Source: an uncultured SAR116 cluster alpha proteobacterium (GTDB taxonomy: Bacteria > Pseudomonadota > Alphaproteobacteria > Puniceispirillales > Marisalimonadaceae). From it: a stretch of 64,000 nucleotides of DNA. The notes beneath the pieces were generated by a model that saw only the letters and a program-made list of their open reading frames with translations, made no database searches and had not been told where the DNA came from. Location: assembly GCA_902595515.1 (NCBI GenBank), contig CACJQK010000003.1:1-64000 (forward strand). The letters run 5' to 3'. Made by a program: the position numbers and the translations under genes. Below are positions 53,026 to 62,064 of this stretch, in pieces; positions within the stretch are counted from its first letter, which is position 1; each line of letters starts with the position of its first letter.

Positions 53026-54480
53026 ATGGAAAATGAACAAGTATTAGAATTTATTCAAAATCTATCTCCTGGTAAAAAAAAATACGAGGAAAAAAGAGCA
53101 AAAAAATTAAATTATAACTCTTTATATGATTATATTTTGTCTAAGTTTGAAAAGCCAAAACAAAATATTAGAACAGAAAATGATAGATGTGCAAAACATC
53201 AATCATTTTCATCTAGCGTTAAAAAAATTCCACCTAAGTATCAGATTGATAATCTTTACCAGCACTATCAAAACGGACAATTTAAAGACGCTGAAAATCT
53301 TGCACTAATTATTACTAAAAAATATCCAAAACATCAATTCGCGTGGAAAGTGTTAGGTGTTATTCTAAAAGAAAGTGGGCGTGTGGTTGAATCTTTATTA
53401 CCCAATCAAGAATCTGTAAAATTAGCACCAGAAGATGCTATAGCGCAAATGAACTTGGGATCCACACTCCAGGAATTAGGAAAATTAGAGGAAGCTGAAG
53501 TATGCTTTAGGAAAGCTATTATTTTAAAACCTGACAATGCTTATGCTTACTATAATATGGGTGTAACACTGAAAGAGCTAGGTAGATTTGAAGAAGCCGC
53601 AGAAAACTATGAACAAGCTTTGATTTTTAATCCTAATTATTTTGAAGCCTATTGTAATTTAGGCGCTTTGATGCAAGAACTCGGTAGTTTAGAAAAAGCT
53701 GAAATTAATTGTAGAAAAGCGATATCTTTAAAACCCAATTATGCTGAAGCCCATCATAACTTGGGTGTCGTCTTATACAGTAAGGGGAATATTGACAAAG
53801 GAATTGATAGTTTAGTAAAGGCAAACACTATTGATCCTAATTCAAGAGAAAGTGATTTAGTTTTATCAGTTTTACAAGGTAGAAAAACTAGAATGCAAAC
53901 AGAAATTAAAACTAATAATTCTAATGATATACATTATAAATTAGGCTTAAAATCAAACCCATTTTTTCTAAAAAGAAAAGTTGAACCAGAATTAATAATG
54001 TCATTATCCCAACTGCAATCAAGAAAAATGGATGAAGCTAAAAATACACCTGTTTTTGGAAATGGTAGATGTTCACTTGATTACAATATGTTCGATCAAG
54101 CATGTCCATCAATTAAAAATTTGGAAACTGATTTAACTGAGCTTATGAAGTCTGCTGTAAATTCAGATATATATATATATGATTCTTTTTTTAATATTTA
54201 TGGTGCTGGAGCTGGAATTCCTCCACATACACATTTAAGTGCAATTGATAAAGATAAATATCTTAATTTAGCTAAACAAAAGTATAGCCTTGTTTATTAC
54301 GTATCGGTTGGTGACCAAAATTGTAGTGAACCAGGATTTTTTAAGCTTTATGATCCTGAAGAACAGATACTTCCAAGTAACGGTATGGTTATAATAATAC
54401 CAGCAGATAGAGTGCATTCAGCAGTTTATAATGGTACAAAAGACAGAATCATAATTGGTATTAATTTTTATAGTTTATAA
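53026..54480 (+). CDS. TPR protein with a 2OG-Fe(II)-oxygenase-like C-terminus
   Basis: The 484-aa protein has a Lys-rich N-terminus and four to five TPRs at about residues 85-290 ('AIAQMNLGSTLQELGKLEEAEVCFRKAI', 'YAYYNMGVTLKELGRFEEAAENYEQAL'). The C-terminal ~130 residues have the 'PPHTHLSAIDK...YSLVYYVSVGD...PGFFKLYDPEEQILP...GMVIIIPADRVHSA..DRIIIGINFY' pattern of the putative 2OG-Fe(II) oxygenase family (TIGR02466-like). His residues in 'HTH' and 'RVHSA' and the Arg in 'DRIIIG' are possible metal/2OG ligands; the usual HxD is not intact. The track's TTG at 53011 is replaced by the ATG at 53026. The next gene follows after 6 nt. Confidence 0.8.
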   Translation: MENEQVLEFIQNLSPGKKKYEEKRAKKLNYNSLYDYILSKFEKPKQNIRTENDRCAKHQSFSSSVKKIPPKYQIDNLYQHYQNGQFKDAENLALIITKKYPKHQFAWKVLGVILKESGRVVESLLPNQESVKLAPEDAIAQMNLGSTLQELGKLEEAEVCFRKAIILKPDNAYAYYNMGVTLKELGRFEEAAENYEQALIFNPNYFEAYCNLGALMQELGSLEKAEINCRKAISLKPNYAEAHHNLGVVLYSKGNIDKGIDSLVKANTIDPNSRESDLVLSVLQGRKTRMQTEIKTNNSNDIHYKLGLKSNPFFLKRKVEPELIMSLSQLQSRKMDEAKNTPVFGNGRCSLDYNMFDQACPSIKNLETDLTELMKSAVNSDIYIYDSFFNIYGAGAGIPPHTHLSAIDKDKYLNLAKQKYSLVYYVSVGDQNCSEPGFFKLYDPEEQILPSNGMVIIIPADRVHSAVYNGTKDRIIIGINFYSL

Positions 54481-54486
54481 TTTATA

Positions 54487-56598
54487 ATGATAACCAAGCA
54501 TCAAAAAAAAACACTTAAACAATCCAAACATAATTTCTCTATTACTTTAGACACTCTTCAACAAATGCAAAATAATAGAGACTACAAAAACATTGTGAAT
54601 TTACAAAGTATAATTTTTAAGAAATTTAACAATGATTTTAGAGTTCTTAACCTTCTTGGAATAGCCAACAAAGAAAATGGAAATTTAGACAAAGCTATTC
54701 ACTTCTTTAATTTATCATTAAGAATTAATCCAAATTATATAATTGCATTGAATAATTTAGGAAATATTTATAATTATATCGGGAAATTTGACGAAGCAAT
54801 TTGTTTGTTTTTAAGGGCTATAAATAATTCACCAAATAATACTGTTTTGTACTCAAATTTAGGTAACTCCTATTTGGGCAAAGAAAACTTCAAATATGCT
54901 GTTGAATATTACAATAAAGCCTTAAATCTTGATCATACTAACTTTGACGCGCACTTTAACATAGCAAATAGTTATTTTAAAATTAATAACAATATCATGG
55001 CTATGAAACATATAATCATAGCATTGAATTTAAATCCAAATCTCAAAGATATATGGAAACTATTTGGATACATTTGTTCTCATACTGTTTTTGAAAAATT
55101 CGATCAAAATATTGCCGATAAAATTAATTTACTTTTAGATCAAAATACAAATTATAATTTAACTATTAGCAAAAGTTTGTTTGAAAAATTAAAAAAACAC
55201 ATACAAGTTAATGAATTTCTTTCTCTCAAGAAAGAAAATTATAATGTTAAAAATGTCATTGATATTTGCTTTTGTCTTAATAAAACATACTTGCCTAAAT
55301 TATTGTCTAACTTGATTATAACTGACATTGATTTTTTTAATTTATGTCAAAATTTAAGAGAATTTATTTTATTAAATTGCAATAAATTTAAAGGAAATAA
55401 AAATGTATTAAATATAACACAATCAATTGCAAAACAATGCCATATGAATGAATATATATTCAATATTACTAATAAAGAAAAGGTAATTTTAAATAAACTC
55501 AAAAATTTTAGTAAAGCTGAAATTAACAGTGGAAGATTTGTTAGTGAGTTAGAATTATATATTTTAAGTTCTTATGAATATTTAGATTATTTGCATAATT
55601 ATGTAGAAGATTTAGATAAAATATACTCTTCAAAAATAATATCACAAATTATTAAAAATTTTTTGAAAGAAAAAGAAATTCAATCTCAATTTCTTTCTAA
55701 CAAAATATTAGACAATACAGTGTCACAAGCAGTTTCGTCTATGTATGAGGAAAACCCCTATCCTCGATGGGAAGTAGCAAGTATTCATCAATATAATTTT
55801 ACGATGAGACAATTCGCTTATTACAAAAAACTTATTTCTAATGATTTTGATGGTACTGGTAAAATTGTTAAAATATTAGTAGCTGGTTGTGGTACCGGAC
55901 AACAAATAGTTTCATTAAGTGGCATATTTAAAAATAGTTTAATTGATGCAATTGATATTAGTGCTGCAAGTTTGGCTTATGCAAAAAGAAAAATAGAAGA
56001 ATTAAAATTAAACAATATTAATTTTTCCAAGACAGACATTTTAGATCTTCAAAATTTTAATACAAAGTATGATTATATTGAATGTTCAGGCGTCCTTCAT
56101 CATATGGGAAACCCGGAAAAAGGTTTTGAAATATTAGTTAATTCACTTAATCCAAATGGTATTATAAAAGTAGGCCTATACAGTTCTATCGCAAGATCTA
56201 CAATTAACAAAGCAAGAGAATTTATTAAAAATAAAAATATTAAATTTTCAATCGAAAACTTAAGAGATTTTAGAACTAATGTAATTGAAAAAAAACCTAC
56301 CTATGAAGAATTTGATGAATTATTAAATTATACAGATTTTTACAGTACAAGTAACTGCAGGGATTTACTTTTTCATATTCAAGAAAAACAATATAATCTT
56401 GAAGATATTAAAAATTTGATAGATAAATTTAATATGAAATTTGCTGGATTTGATTTTATTAACCAATATACTCAACAATATTTTAAAAACAGCTTTCCCC
56501 AACAAGATTCAGAGTATAATTTGAATAACTGGGAAAAATATGAACAAGAGAACATCAATACTTTTTTGGGTATGTATAATTTCTTTTTAATTAAATAA
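54487..56598 (+). CDS. TPR protein with a SAM-dependent methyltransferase domain
   Basis: The 703-aa protein has TPRs at about residues 50-195 ('YIIALNNLGNIYNYIGKFDEAICLFLRAI', 'TVLYSNLGNSYLGKENFKYAVEYYNKAL') and a helical middle region of about 200 residues with no recognised domain. The 'MYEENPYPRWEVASI' motif leads into a class I methyltransferase ('KILVAGCGTGQQIVSLSG', 'IDAIDISAASLAYAKRKIEEL', 'YDYIECSGVLHHMGNPEKGF'). The 'YEENPYPRW' leader is typical of TPR-methyltransferases in aquatic alphaproteobacteria, from memory. It is co-oriented with the TPR-oxygenase-like gene, 6 nt downstream, and converges on the second TPR-GT41 gene. Confidence 0.86.
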   Translation: MITKHQKKTLKQSKHNFSITLDTLQQMQNNRDYKNIVNLQSIIFKKFNNDFRVLNLLGIANKENGNLDKAIHFFNLSLRINPNYIIALNNLGNIYNYIGKFDEAICLFLRAINNSPNNTVLYSNLGNSYLGKENFKYAVEYYNKALNLDHTNFDAHFNIANSYFKINNNIMAMKHIIIALNLNPNLKDIWKLFGYICSHTVFEKFDQNIADKINLLLDQNTNYNLTISKSLFEKLKKHIQVNEFLSLKKENYNVKNVIDICFCLNKTYLPKLLSNLIITDIDFFNLCQNLREFILLNCNKFKGNKNVLNITQSIAKQCHMNEYIFNITNKEKVILNKLKNFSKAEINSGRFVSELELYILSSYEYLDYLHNYVEDLDKIYSSKIISQIIKNFLKEKEIQSQFLSNKILDNTVSQAVSSMYEENPYPRWEVASIHQYNFTMRQFAYYKKLISNDFDGTGKIVKILVAGCGTGQQIVSLSGIFKNSLIDAIDISAASLAYAKRKIEELKLNNINFSKTDILDLQNFNTKYDYIECSGVLHHMGNPEKGFEILVNSLNPNGIIKVGLYSSIARSTINKAREFIKNKNIKFSIENLRDFRTNVIEKKPTYEEFDELLNYTDFYSTSNCRDLLFHIQEKQYNLEDIKNLIDKFNMKFAGFDFINQYTQQYFKNSFPQQDSEYNLNNWEKYEQENINTFLGMYNFFLIK

Positions 56599-56603
56599 AT
56601 AAA

Positions 56604-58736
56604 TTATGAAGAAATAATATCTTTAAAACATTTTTCCATGTTTCTTGCGTGTAGATCTTTATCGCATAGATCTGATTTAATAAGATTTAGTCTTAAACTT
56701 TTCTTAAATTCTTTTAAATCATTAATTTTCTTTGAAAAATCTACAGCACAGTTAACATATTCGTCCTCAGTAAAAGTAATTAATTTGTCTAGATTTAAAT
56801 TTTTTAAAATTGTGAAGCCTACCCTATTAGAATGTCTTTCTCCAATAAGAGTAATTACCGGAACACCCATCCATAACGCTTCAAAAGTTGTTGTTGTTCC
56901 ATGATATGGATATGTATCAAGAGCTATATCAATATCATTGTAAACTTCAAGATGTGATTTTTTTCCTTTTACCCAGCCTAATAATATTACTCTATCTTTA
57001 GAAATACCATACATGGAGAATTTTTTAGAATAAAAGTTTTTCATAAATTCTGAATTCAACTGCTTATTTTTTAAAATTAATTTTGAATCTGGAACCTTAA
57101 GTAAAATCTTTGACCACAAAGCTATTAATTCATCTGACAATTTTGATAAATTATTGAAACTTCCAAAAGTTATAAATTTATTTTTTAAGAAAGGAATATT
57201 TTTTTCAAGCTCAATATTTTGGTCACCTTCATAACATAAAAAAGGGGTATCTAATTTATATAATTTTTCTATATTAAAAATGTCATTTTTTTCTAAATCC
57301 GTAAATTTATCCACAATTCTATAATTGATTGTGTTAATTCCAGTAGTATTTGGGTAACCTAACCATGTAGCTTGTTTTTTTGTTGGTCTCATAGCAAAAA
57401 CTGACAATCTATTCTTGTCAGTATGACCTGATATATCAATTAATAAATCCAAATCATCATTTCTTATTATTTCAAATATTTGATCATCATGAAGGTGAGG
57501 AATATCTCTCCAGTAATTAGAGAGTTTTTTTATTCTTTCAGTTCTTTCATCATTTATCAGTGCATTATAATAACAAAAAATTTCAAATTCTTCTTTATTA
57601 ATTGATTTTAGGAGTGGTTCAAAAAAACAACTTACAGAATGATTGTGCAAGTCTCCTGATACAAAACCTATTTTCAACTTTTTGTTCGTTGCAATATTTA
57701 AATTAATTATTTCATTAAAGTTTTTTACTTTGTCTTTATACAGATTACTCAGATATTCACCATACTTTTTATGAAAGTAAAATATTTGATTATTAGAATA
57801 TGAATAACTATAGTTTGTAATCAACATTAAATTTGAAATTGCAACATTATCTTTTGGATTAATATTTAAAGATTTTTCAATCCATGATATTGCTTTATCA
57901 TGTTCTCCAACCTCTGATAAAATAGTTCCATAATTTAGAAATATATCTGAACTGTCTTGACCAATTGCTATTGCCTTTTCGAAAGTTAAAATAGCATTTT
58001 CATAGTCGCCTATATTTCTATATAAAATGCCGAAGTTATTATATGCATCAAGATTATTTTGATCTAACTCAATAGATTTTAAGAAATTTTCTTTTGCTTC
58101 TTCTATTAAAAATTTATCCCTATAGGTCACACCAATATTTTGATAAAAAATACTGTTTTTAGGAGATAATTCTATTGCCTTTGATAAGTATTTGATTGAT
58201 AGGTCAAAATTACCAATATTATTATATATAATACCTAAATTATTCAGTACAGCGGTAGATTTAGGGTTGACAATAATACTTTTAGTATAAAATTTTATAG
58301 CATTTTTTATGTCACCAATATTAGCATATGATAAACCAATACAACTTAAGGACTCAAAATCGTTTGGGTTAATGTTAATTGACTTAGTATAAAGTTGAAT
58401 AGCTTCTAAAATATTTCCCTTTTCGAAATTCGCCATTGCATTTACTTTTAAAACTATTGCGTCATTTGGGATTTCAGCTAAAAGTTTTTGTGCATCTTTT
58501 AAAGCTAAATCTATTTTTTTCTCTTGTAAGAAAACCTTTATTCTGTTTGTTTCTTCCAAAATATTTTTATTTAACTGTTTTTGAGTGTTTGATCCTTCTA
58601 ATAGATTTTTTAATTTTTCTCTAATTCTTATATTTTGAGGAAACTCCAATAATATATCTTCTAATAACTTTTTAGCTAATTTTGTTTCACCATTTTTAAC
58701 GTAGTTATCGACTTTTTTTAATTTAAAATCTATCAT
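56604..58736 (-). CDS. Second TPR protein with GT41 domain
   Basis: A 710-aa relative of the 752-aa protein in the same island. A helical N-terminus and about seven TPRs occupy residues ~65-310 ('FESLSCIGLSYANIGDIKNAIKFYTKSI', 'LDAYNNFGILYRNIGDYENAILTFEKAI'). The GT41 domain has 'KLKIGFVSGDLHNHSVSCFFEPLL', 'DLLIDISGHTDKNRLSVFAMRPTKKQATWLGYPNTTG' and 'IALDTYPYHGTTTTFEALWMGVPVITLIG'. The last motif is closer to the classical OGT donor-site sequence than the first protein's. The ATG at 58736 is used; the track's first codon is a TTG. It lies 20 nt after the small methyltransferase and appears to belong to the fliD transcript. Confidence 0.88.
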   Translation of the reverse strand: MIDFKLKKVDNYVKNGETKLAKKLLEDILLEFPQNIRIREKLKNLLEGSNTQKQLNKNILEETNRIKVFLQEKKIDLALKDAQKLLAEIPNDAIVLKVNAMANFEKGNILEAIQLYTKSININPNDFESLSCIGLSYANIGDIKNAIKFYTKSIIVNPKSTAVLNNLGIIYNNIGNFDLSIKYLSKAIELSPKNSIFYQNIGVTYRDKFLIEEAKENFLKSIELDQNNLDAYNNFGILYRNIGDYENAILTFEKAIAIGQDSSDIFLNYGTILSEVGEHDKAISWIEKSLNINPKDNVAISNLMLITNYSYSYSNNQIFYFHKKYGEYLSNLYKDKVKNFNEIINLNIATNKKLKIGFVSGDLHNHSVSCFFEPLLKSINKEEFEIFCYYNALINDERTERIKKLSNYWRDIPHLHDDQIFEIIRNDDLDLLIDISGHTDKNRLSVFAMRPTKKQATWLGYPNTTGINTINYRIVDKFTDLEKNDIFNIEKLYKLDTPFLCYEGDQNIELEKNIPFLKNKFITFGSFNNLSKLSDELIALWSKILLKVPDSKLILKNKQLNSEFMKNFYSKKFSMYGISKDRVILLGWVKGKKSHLEVYNDIDIALDTYPYHGTTTTFEALWMGVPVITLIGERHSNRVGFTILKNLNLDKLITFTEDEYVNCAVDFSKKINDLKEFKKSLRLNLIKSDLCDKDLHARNMEKCFKDIISS

Positions 58737-58755
58737 CAAAAAAATCTCATTTTTA

Positions 58756-59265
58756 TTATTTTTTAGCTATAATATTTAAACTTACAGGAAAACCATAAGG
58801 TTTATAATTACTTGTATCGTCAAACAAACCAAAACTTTCCACTTTTTTTAGGTCTAAAAAACCCACTTGTGTTAAAAATGTACTCATTAAATCAACATTC
58901 CATCCAAAATAATGGAAATCATATTGATCCGTCTGACCACCGTAAATTATTCTCATTATGTGGAACTTTACTTCTTTAGAATAATAAGGACTTATCATTG
59001 TATGACAAAGAATATCTAAATCTGGAACTGATATGTAAAAACTACCATTTTTCTTCAATACTCTATAAACCCCTGCAAGTGTGTGTTCTATATCTTTTTG
59101 TCTTACATGTTCTAAGACATGACTTGCGTATATTTCTTCAACACTGTCACTTTCAAACTGAGATAAATCACTTAAATCACCAATAAGATTGTTTTTTGTT
59201 TTTTGTTGGGTATTTAATATTGTCCACCCCTCTTTTTCTTCTTCACCACCAATATGTAATTTCAT
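58756..59265 (-). CDS. Small SAM-dependent methyltransferase
   Basis: A 169-aa methyltransferase-fold protein beginning 'MKLHIGGEEEKEGWTILNT', which resembles the predicted methyltransferases of COG4627 that start with the glycine-rich SAM strand. 'VEEIYASHVLEHVRQKDIEHTLAGVYRVLKKNGSFYISVPDL' is the post-motif region. It lies between fliD (18 nt upstream) and the second GT41 gene (20 nt downstream) on the same strand, so it probably modifies a sugar or protein substrate linked to the filament. Function inferred from context. Confidence 0.8.
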   Translation of the reverse strand: MKLHIGGEEEKEGWTILNTQQKTKNNLIGDLSDLSQFESDSVEEIYASHVLEHVRQKDIEHTLAGVYRVLKKNGSFYISVPDLDILCHTMISPYYSKEVKFHIMRIIYGGQTDQYDFHYFGWNVDLMSTFLTQVGFLDLKKVESFGLFDDTSNYKPYGFPVSLNIIAKK

Positions 59266-59283
59266 AATTGTTACCTTATTTTT

Positions 59284-61911
59284 TTAATCATCTTTGTTCA
59301 TGGCTTCAAAGAGGTTTGTTAAATATTCACCTGTCGATTTAAGGCTTGTTACAGCCTGTTCCATGCTTGTAAACTGTTTTACATATCTATCTCTTAAAGA
59401 TGTCATTTGGGCATTTAAATCAATCAGTAAAGCTGATTGGTCTGTTACTTCTTGATTAATAGTTGTTTCTCGTGTGGACAATTGTCCGTTTGAAGTATTA
59501 AGTGTTTCTGTCAAAAATGAAGTTAATTTTTCAATGAGACTCTGTCCGTAATAGATAGTTGCATCAGATCCTAACCCTGAGTATTTAACTTTTAATCCAG
59601 CTGCATTTCCTGAGGTAATAGTAAAAATTTTATTCGATATATCTGCTACCATTGCAACATTATCCAATGTAGCAGAACCGGTTACACCAGTAGTCGTAAT
59701 GCCGGCGCCCGTAAAACCCAGAGTTACGGAACCTGAAGTGTTGGCTGAAGGAGTAATTGACGAAATTGTTTGAAATGTTTTGGACCCTAGGACTGTTGCA
59801 TTAGCGGCGGGACCAGTAATAACTTCTGTTTGAGCATTACCTGACATATCTGTTCCAACAACAGTAAAAGTTTTGCTACTTTCATCTCCGCCTGCACTTA
59901 CAATTGACGGTCTTTTTCCAGTTAGGTCAACAAAAGCTGATTTTGTTCCAATATTTACTCCTGAAGCTGCTGAGTTTGATGAAATTTGTGTAATATCTCT
60001 AAATATTTTTGTTCCTGTAACACTATTTCCAGCAGTTGGACCTGTAATTGTCTCAGTTTGGGAAGTCCCATTAATATCTGTTCCAGTTATAGTAAAAGTA
60101 ACAGATGACAAATTATTAGAACTTGCTACTGTCACAAATGAGTTAAGATTTGTTGCCGATCTAGGACTAGTTGCAGTTGTTTGTGCTCCATCAAGTGTAA
60201 AATTACCAGTACTACCAAGTGTTTCATTATCGACAAGTCCGTCTGGATCAGTTGTAGTAACAGACGTGCCATTTAGTAATAAAGCAGTATCAGCTGTACC
60301 TGATTGTGAGGTTCCAATATTATCAGCATCAGTTGTTCCTTCAAATTTTAAAAACCCATCTAAATTACTTCCTATTGCGTTAACCACAATTGACGAAGAC
60401 GATCCAGTTGATCCAGAGGTAATAGAATAACTTCCATTAGAATGAGTAACAACTACAGACTTTCCAGCAGCAGTTAATGTACTATCTGCATTAATTGCCG
60501 TTTGAATAGCTGTTGCAAGTGCAGCTTCAGATGTATAGTGAGCAGCTGGTACACTTACTGAACCCGATTGAGTACCATCAACTGTTACCTGGATAGTGTT
60601 ATTTGAGCTGGTAACCTCTGGGGATGTATCACTACTAACTAGTCCTGTGAAAGCACCTGATACATAAGCTGTCATTGCAAAAGCATATGAACCAGCGACC
60701 GGTTTAGAACTGCTACCTCCACTTACAGAAAGCAGACTGGATGATGATGAATACATTGAATTAAAAATAGCATCTAAAGATGTAGGATTATTTTTTAATT
60801 CGTTCTCTAGTACTGTTGTGTTTAGACTTAGTAAACCATCTTTTTCTGTCCTTACTCCTAAATTGGAAAGATAAACTCCATTTGCTCCAAAACCTGTTAG
60901 TTGGTTAGTTGTTAATGCATTTAGTTGTTTTTGGATACTTTTAATAACGGGGTCATCTGACAAATCACCAGCTTCTTTTGAAGCAGATCCTCTAAATGTT
61001 TTTTCATTTAATAAAGTTCTAGCTTCATTTACTGCTGTTACAAAAGATTGTAGACTTGTAGTAGCTGAACTGGTGTCTACTGAACCTGTTAAATTTGCTG
61101 GCGTATCGGTTCCATTTACTGTTGTTGATGCTAGTAAGTTAACATTATATCCAGTAAATAAGTCTGAAATACTATTTGATGATCTAGTCAAGGAAATGCC
61201 GTCAACAGAAAAAGATGCATCAGTTCCTGCAAGTTTTTGTTTAGAACCATTAGTTGTTGTGTTGTCGATAGCTGAGAGGCCTGAGCCTGATGGGCTCTCA
61301 GTAGCTGTTATTCTTAATGCATTCTCTTTTCCATTTTGTGACTTTAATACAAGAGTAAATGTACCATCACCTGCACCTATTACGCTTGCAGTAGTTCCAT
61401 AATCTAATGCGTTGATTTTATCTTTTAAGGACTCAAGCGTGTCGGTTTCAGTTACTGATAAAGTTTTTGATGAAACTGTTGCACTAGCAACAAAACTGCC
61501 TGAAGACCAGTCACCTCTTTCAAGAACTAAACTTCCTGCGCCAACAAGATAAGTATTTGATGTATAATCTTCAAATGCTAAAGTTTGTCCTTTAGCTAGG
61601 GTAGAAACGCTAATTGATGAATTTATAGCTACTGCAGTAGATGGATCAGAAATAGTTGCACTAACTGCTGAACTAGTTGAATTTACCTTTAATGATGTGT
61701 TTCCTGTTAAAGTGCTTAATGAAGTAGAGAGTTTAGATAGTGCACTTTTTATTTCACCAATAGCAGAAATTGCTGTATTTCTTGCATCTATTTTTGATTG
61801 AATTTGATTTTCTTGTGGTGCTTGTTCTGCTTCAACTAAGCTATCAACAATTTGAGTTATATTAAGACCACTGCCTCTTTGATTAATTGCACTTAAATAA
61901 TCTACAGCCAT
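59284..61911 (-). CDS. fliD: Flagellar filament cap protein FliD, enlarged
   Basis: Cap protein (HAP2) that folds exported flagellin at the filament tip. The N-terminus has 'GSGLNITQIVDSLVEAEQAPQENQIQSKIDARNTAISAIGEIKSALSKL', typical of FliD. The C-terminus has 'YYGQSLIEKLTSFLTETL', 'LNAQMTSLRDRYVKQFTSMEQAVTSLKSTGEYLTNLF', also typical. The protein is 875 aa, against a usual 450-650. Much of the excess is at about residues 590-735, where two modules ('FTITGTDINGTSQTETITGP', 'FTVVGTDMSGNAQTEVITGP') match those in two flagellins. It heads a fliD-methyltransferase-GT41 run behind a sigma54 promoter. Confidence 0.94.
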   Translation of the reverse strand: MAVDYLSAINQRGSGLNITQIVDSLVEAEQAPQENQIQSKIDARNTAISAIGEIKSALSKLSTSLSTLTGNTSLKVNSTSSAVSATISDPSTAVAINSSISVSTLAKGQTLAFEDYTSNTYLVGAGSLVLERGDWSSGSFVASATVSSKTLSVTETDTLESLKDKINALDYGTTASVIGAGDGTFTLVLKSQNGKENALRITATESPSGSGLSAIDNTTTNGSKQKLAGTDASFSVDGISLTRSSNSISDLFTGYNVNLLASTTVNGTDTPANLTGSVDTSSATTSLQSFVTAVNEARTLLNEKTFRGSASKEAGDLSDDPVIKSIQKQLNALTTNQLTGFGANGVYLSNLGVRTEKDGLLSLNTTVLENELKNNPTSLDAIFNSMYSSSSSLLSVSGGSSSKPVAGSYAFAMTAYVSGAFTGLVSSDTSPEVTSSNNTIQVTVDGTQSGSVSVPAAHYTSEAALATAIQTAINADSTLTAAGKSVVVTHSNGSYSITSGSTGSSSSIVVNAIGSNLDGFLKFEGTTDADNIGTSQSGTADTALLLNGTSVTTTDPDGLVDNETLGSTGNFTLDGAQTTATSPRSATNLNSFVTVASSNNLSSVTFTITGTDINGTSQTETITGPTAGNSVTGTKIFRDITQISSNSAASGVNIGTKSAFVDLTGKRPSIVSAGGDESSKTFTVVGTDMSGNAQTEVITGPAANATVLGSKTFQTISSITPSANTSGSVTLGFTGAGITTTGVTGSATLDNVAMVADISNKIFTITSGNAAGLKVKYSGLGSDATIYYGQSLIEKLTSFLTETLNTSNGQLSTRETTINQEVTDQSALLIDLNAQMTSLRDRYVKQFTSMEQAVTSLKSTGEYLTNLFEAMNKDD

Positions 61912-61958
61912 TTAAAAAAAACCTAATTAATTTATTTTTTAATAATACGACCCTAGAA

Positions 61959-61974
61959 TGCAATCTTTATGCCT
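61959..61974 (-). promoter_or_regulatory. Sigma54 promoter of fliD
   Basis: Minus-strand AGGCAT-AAAGA-TTGCA, one mismatch at the first -24 base. Predicted start near 61948, 37 nt before the ATG. The downstream methyltransferase and GT41 genes would be co-transcribed. Confidence 0.78.
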
Positions 61975-62064
61975 TATTAAAAATTAGATAAAATTATTCT
62001 TAAAAAGTTCTCAATAATAATGACAACTGATAAAAATTATGTAGTAATTTGTGTGGAGCTCAAA

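Noticed and set aside
59873-61402. Antisense ORFs of 185 and 109 aa within fliD
   Set aside because: Same shadow effect from repeat-rich coding sequence; no start signals.
44246-61911. Prophage remnant as the source of the GTD modules
   Set aside because: No capsid, terminase, integrase or tail genes are seen; the modules lie inside intact flagellin and FliD genes.
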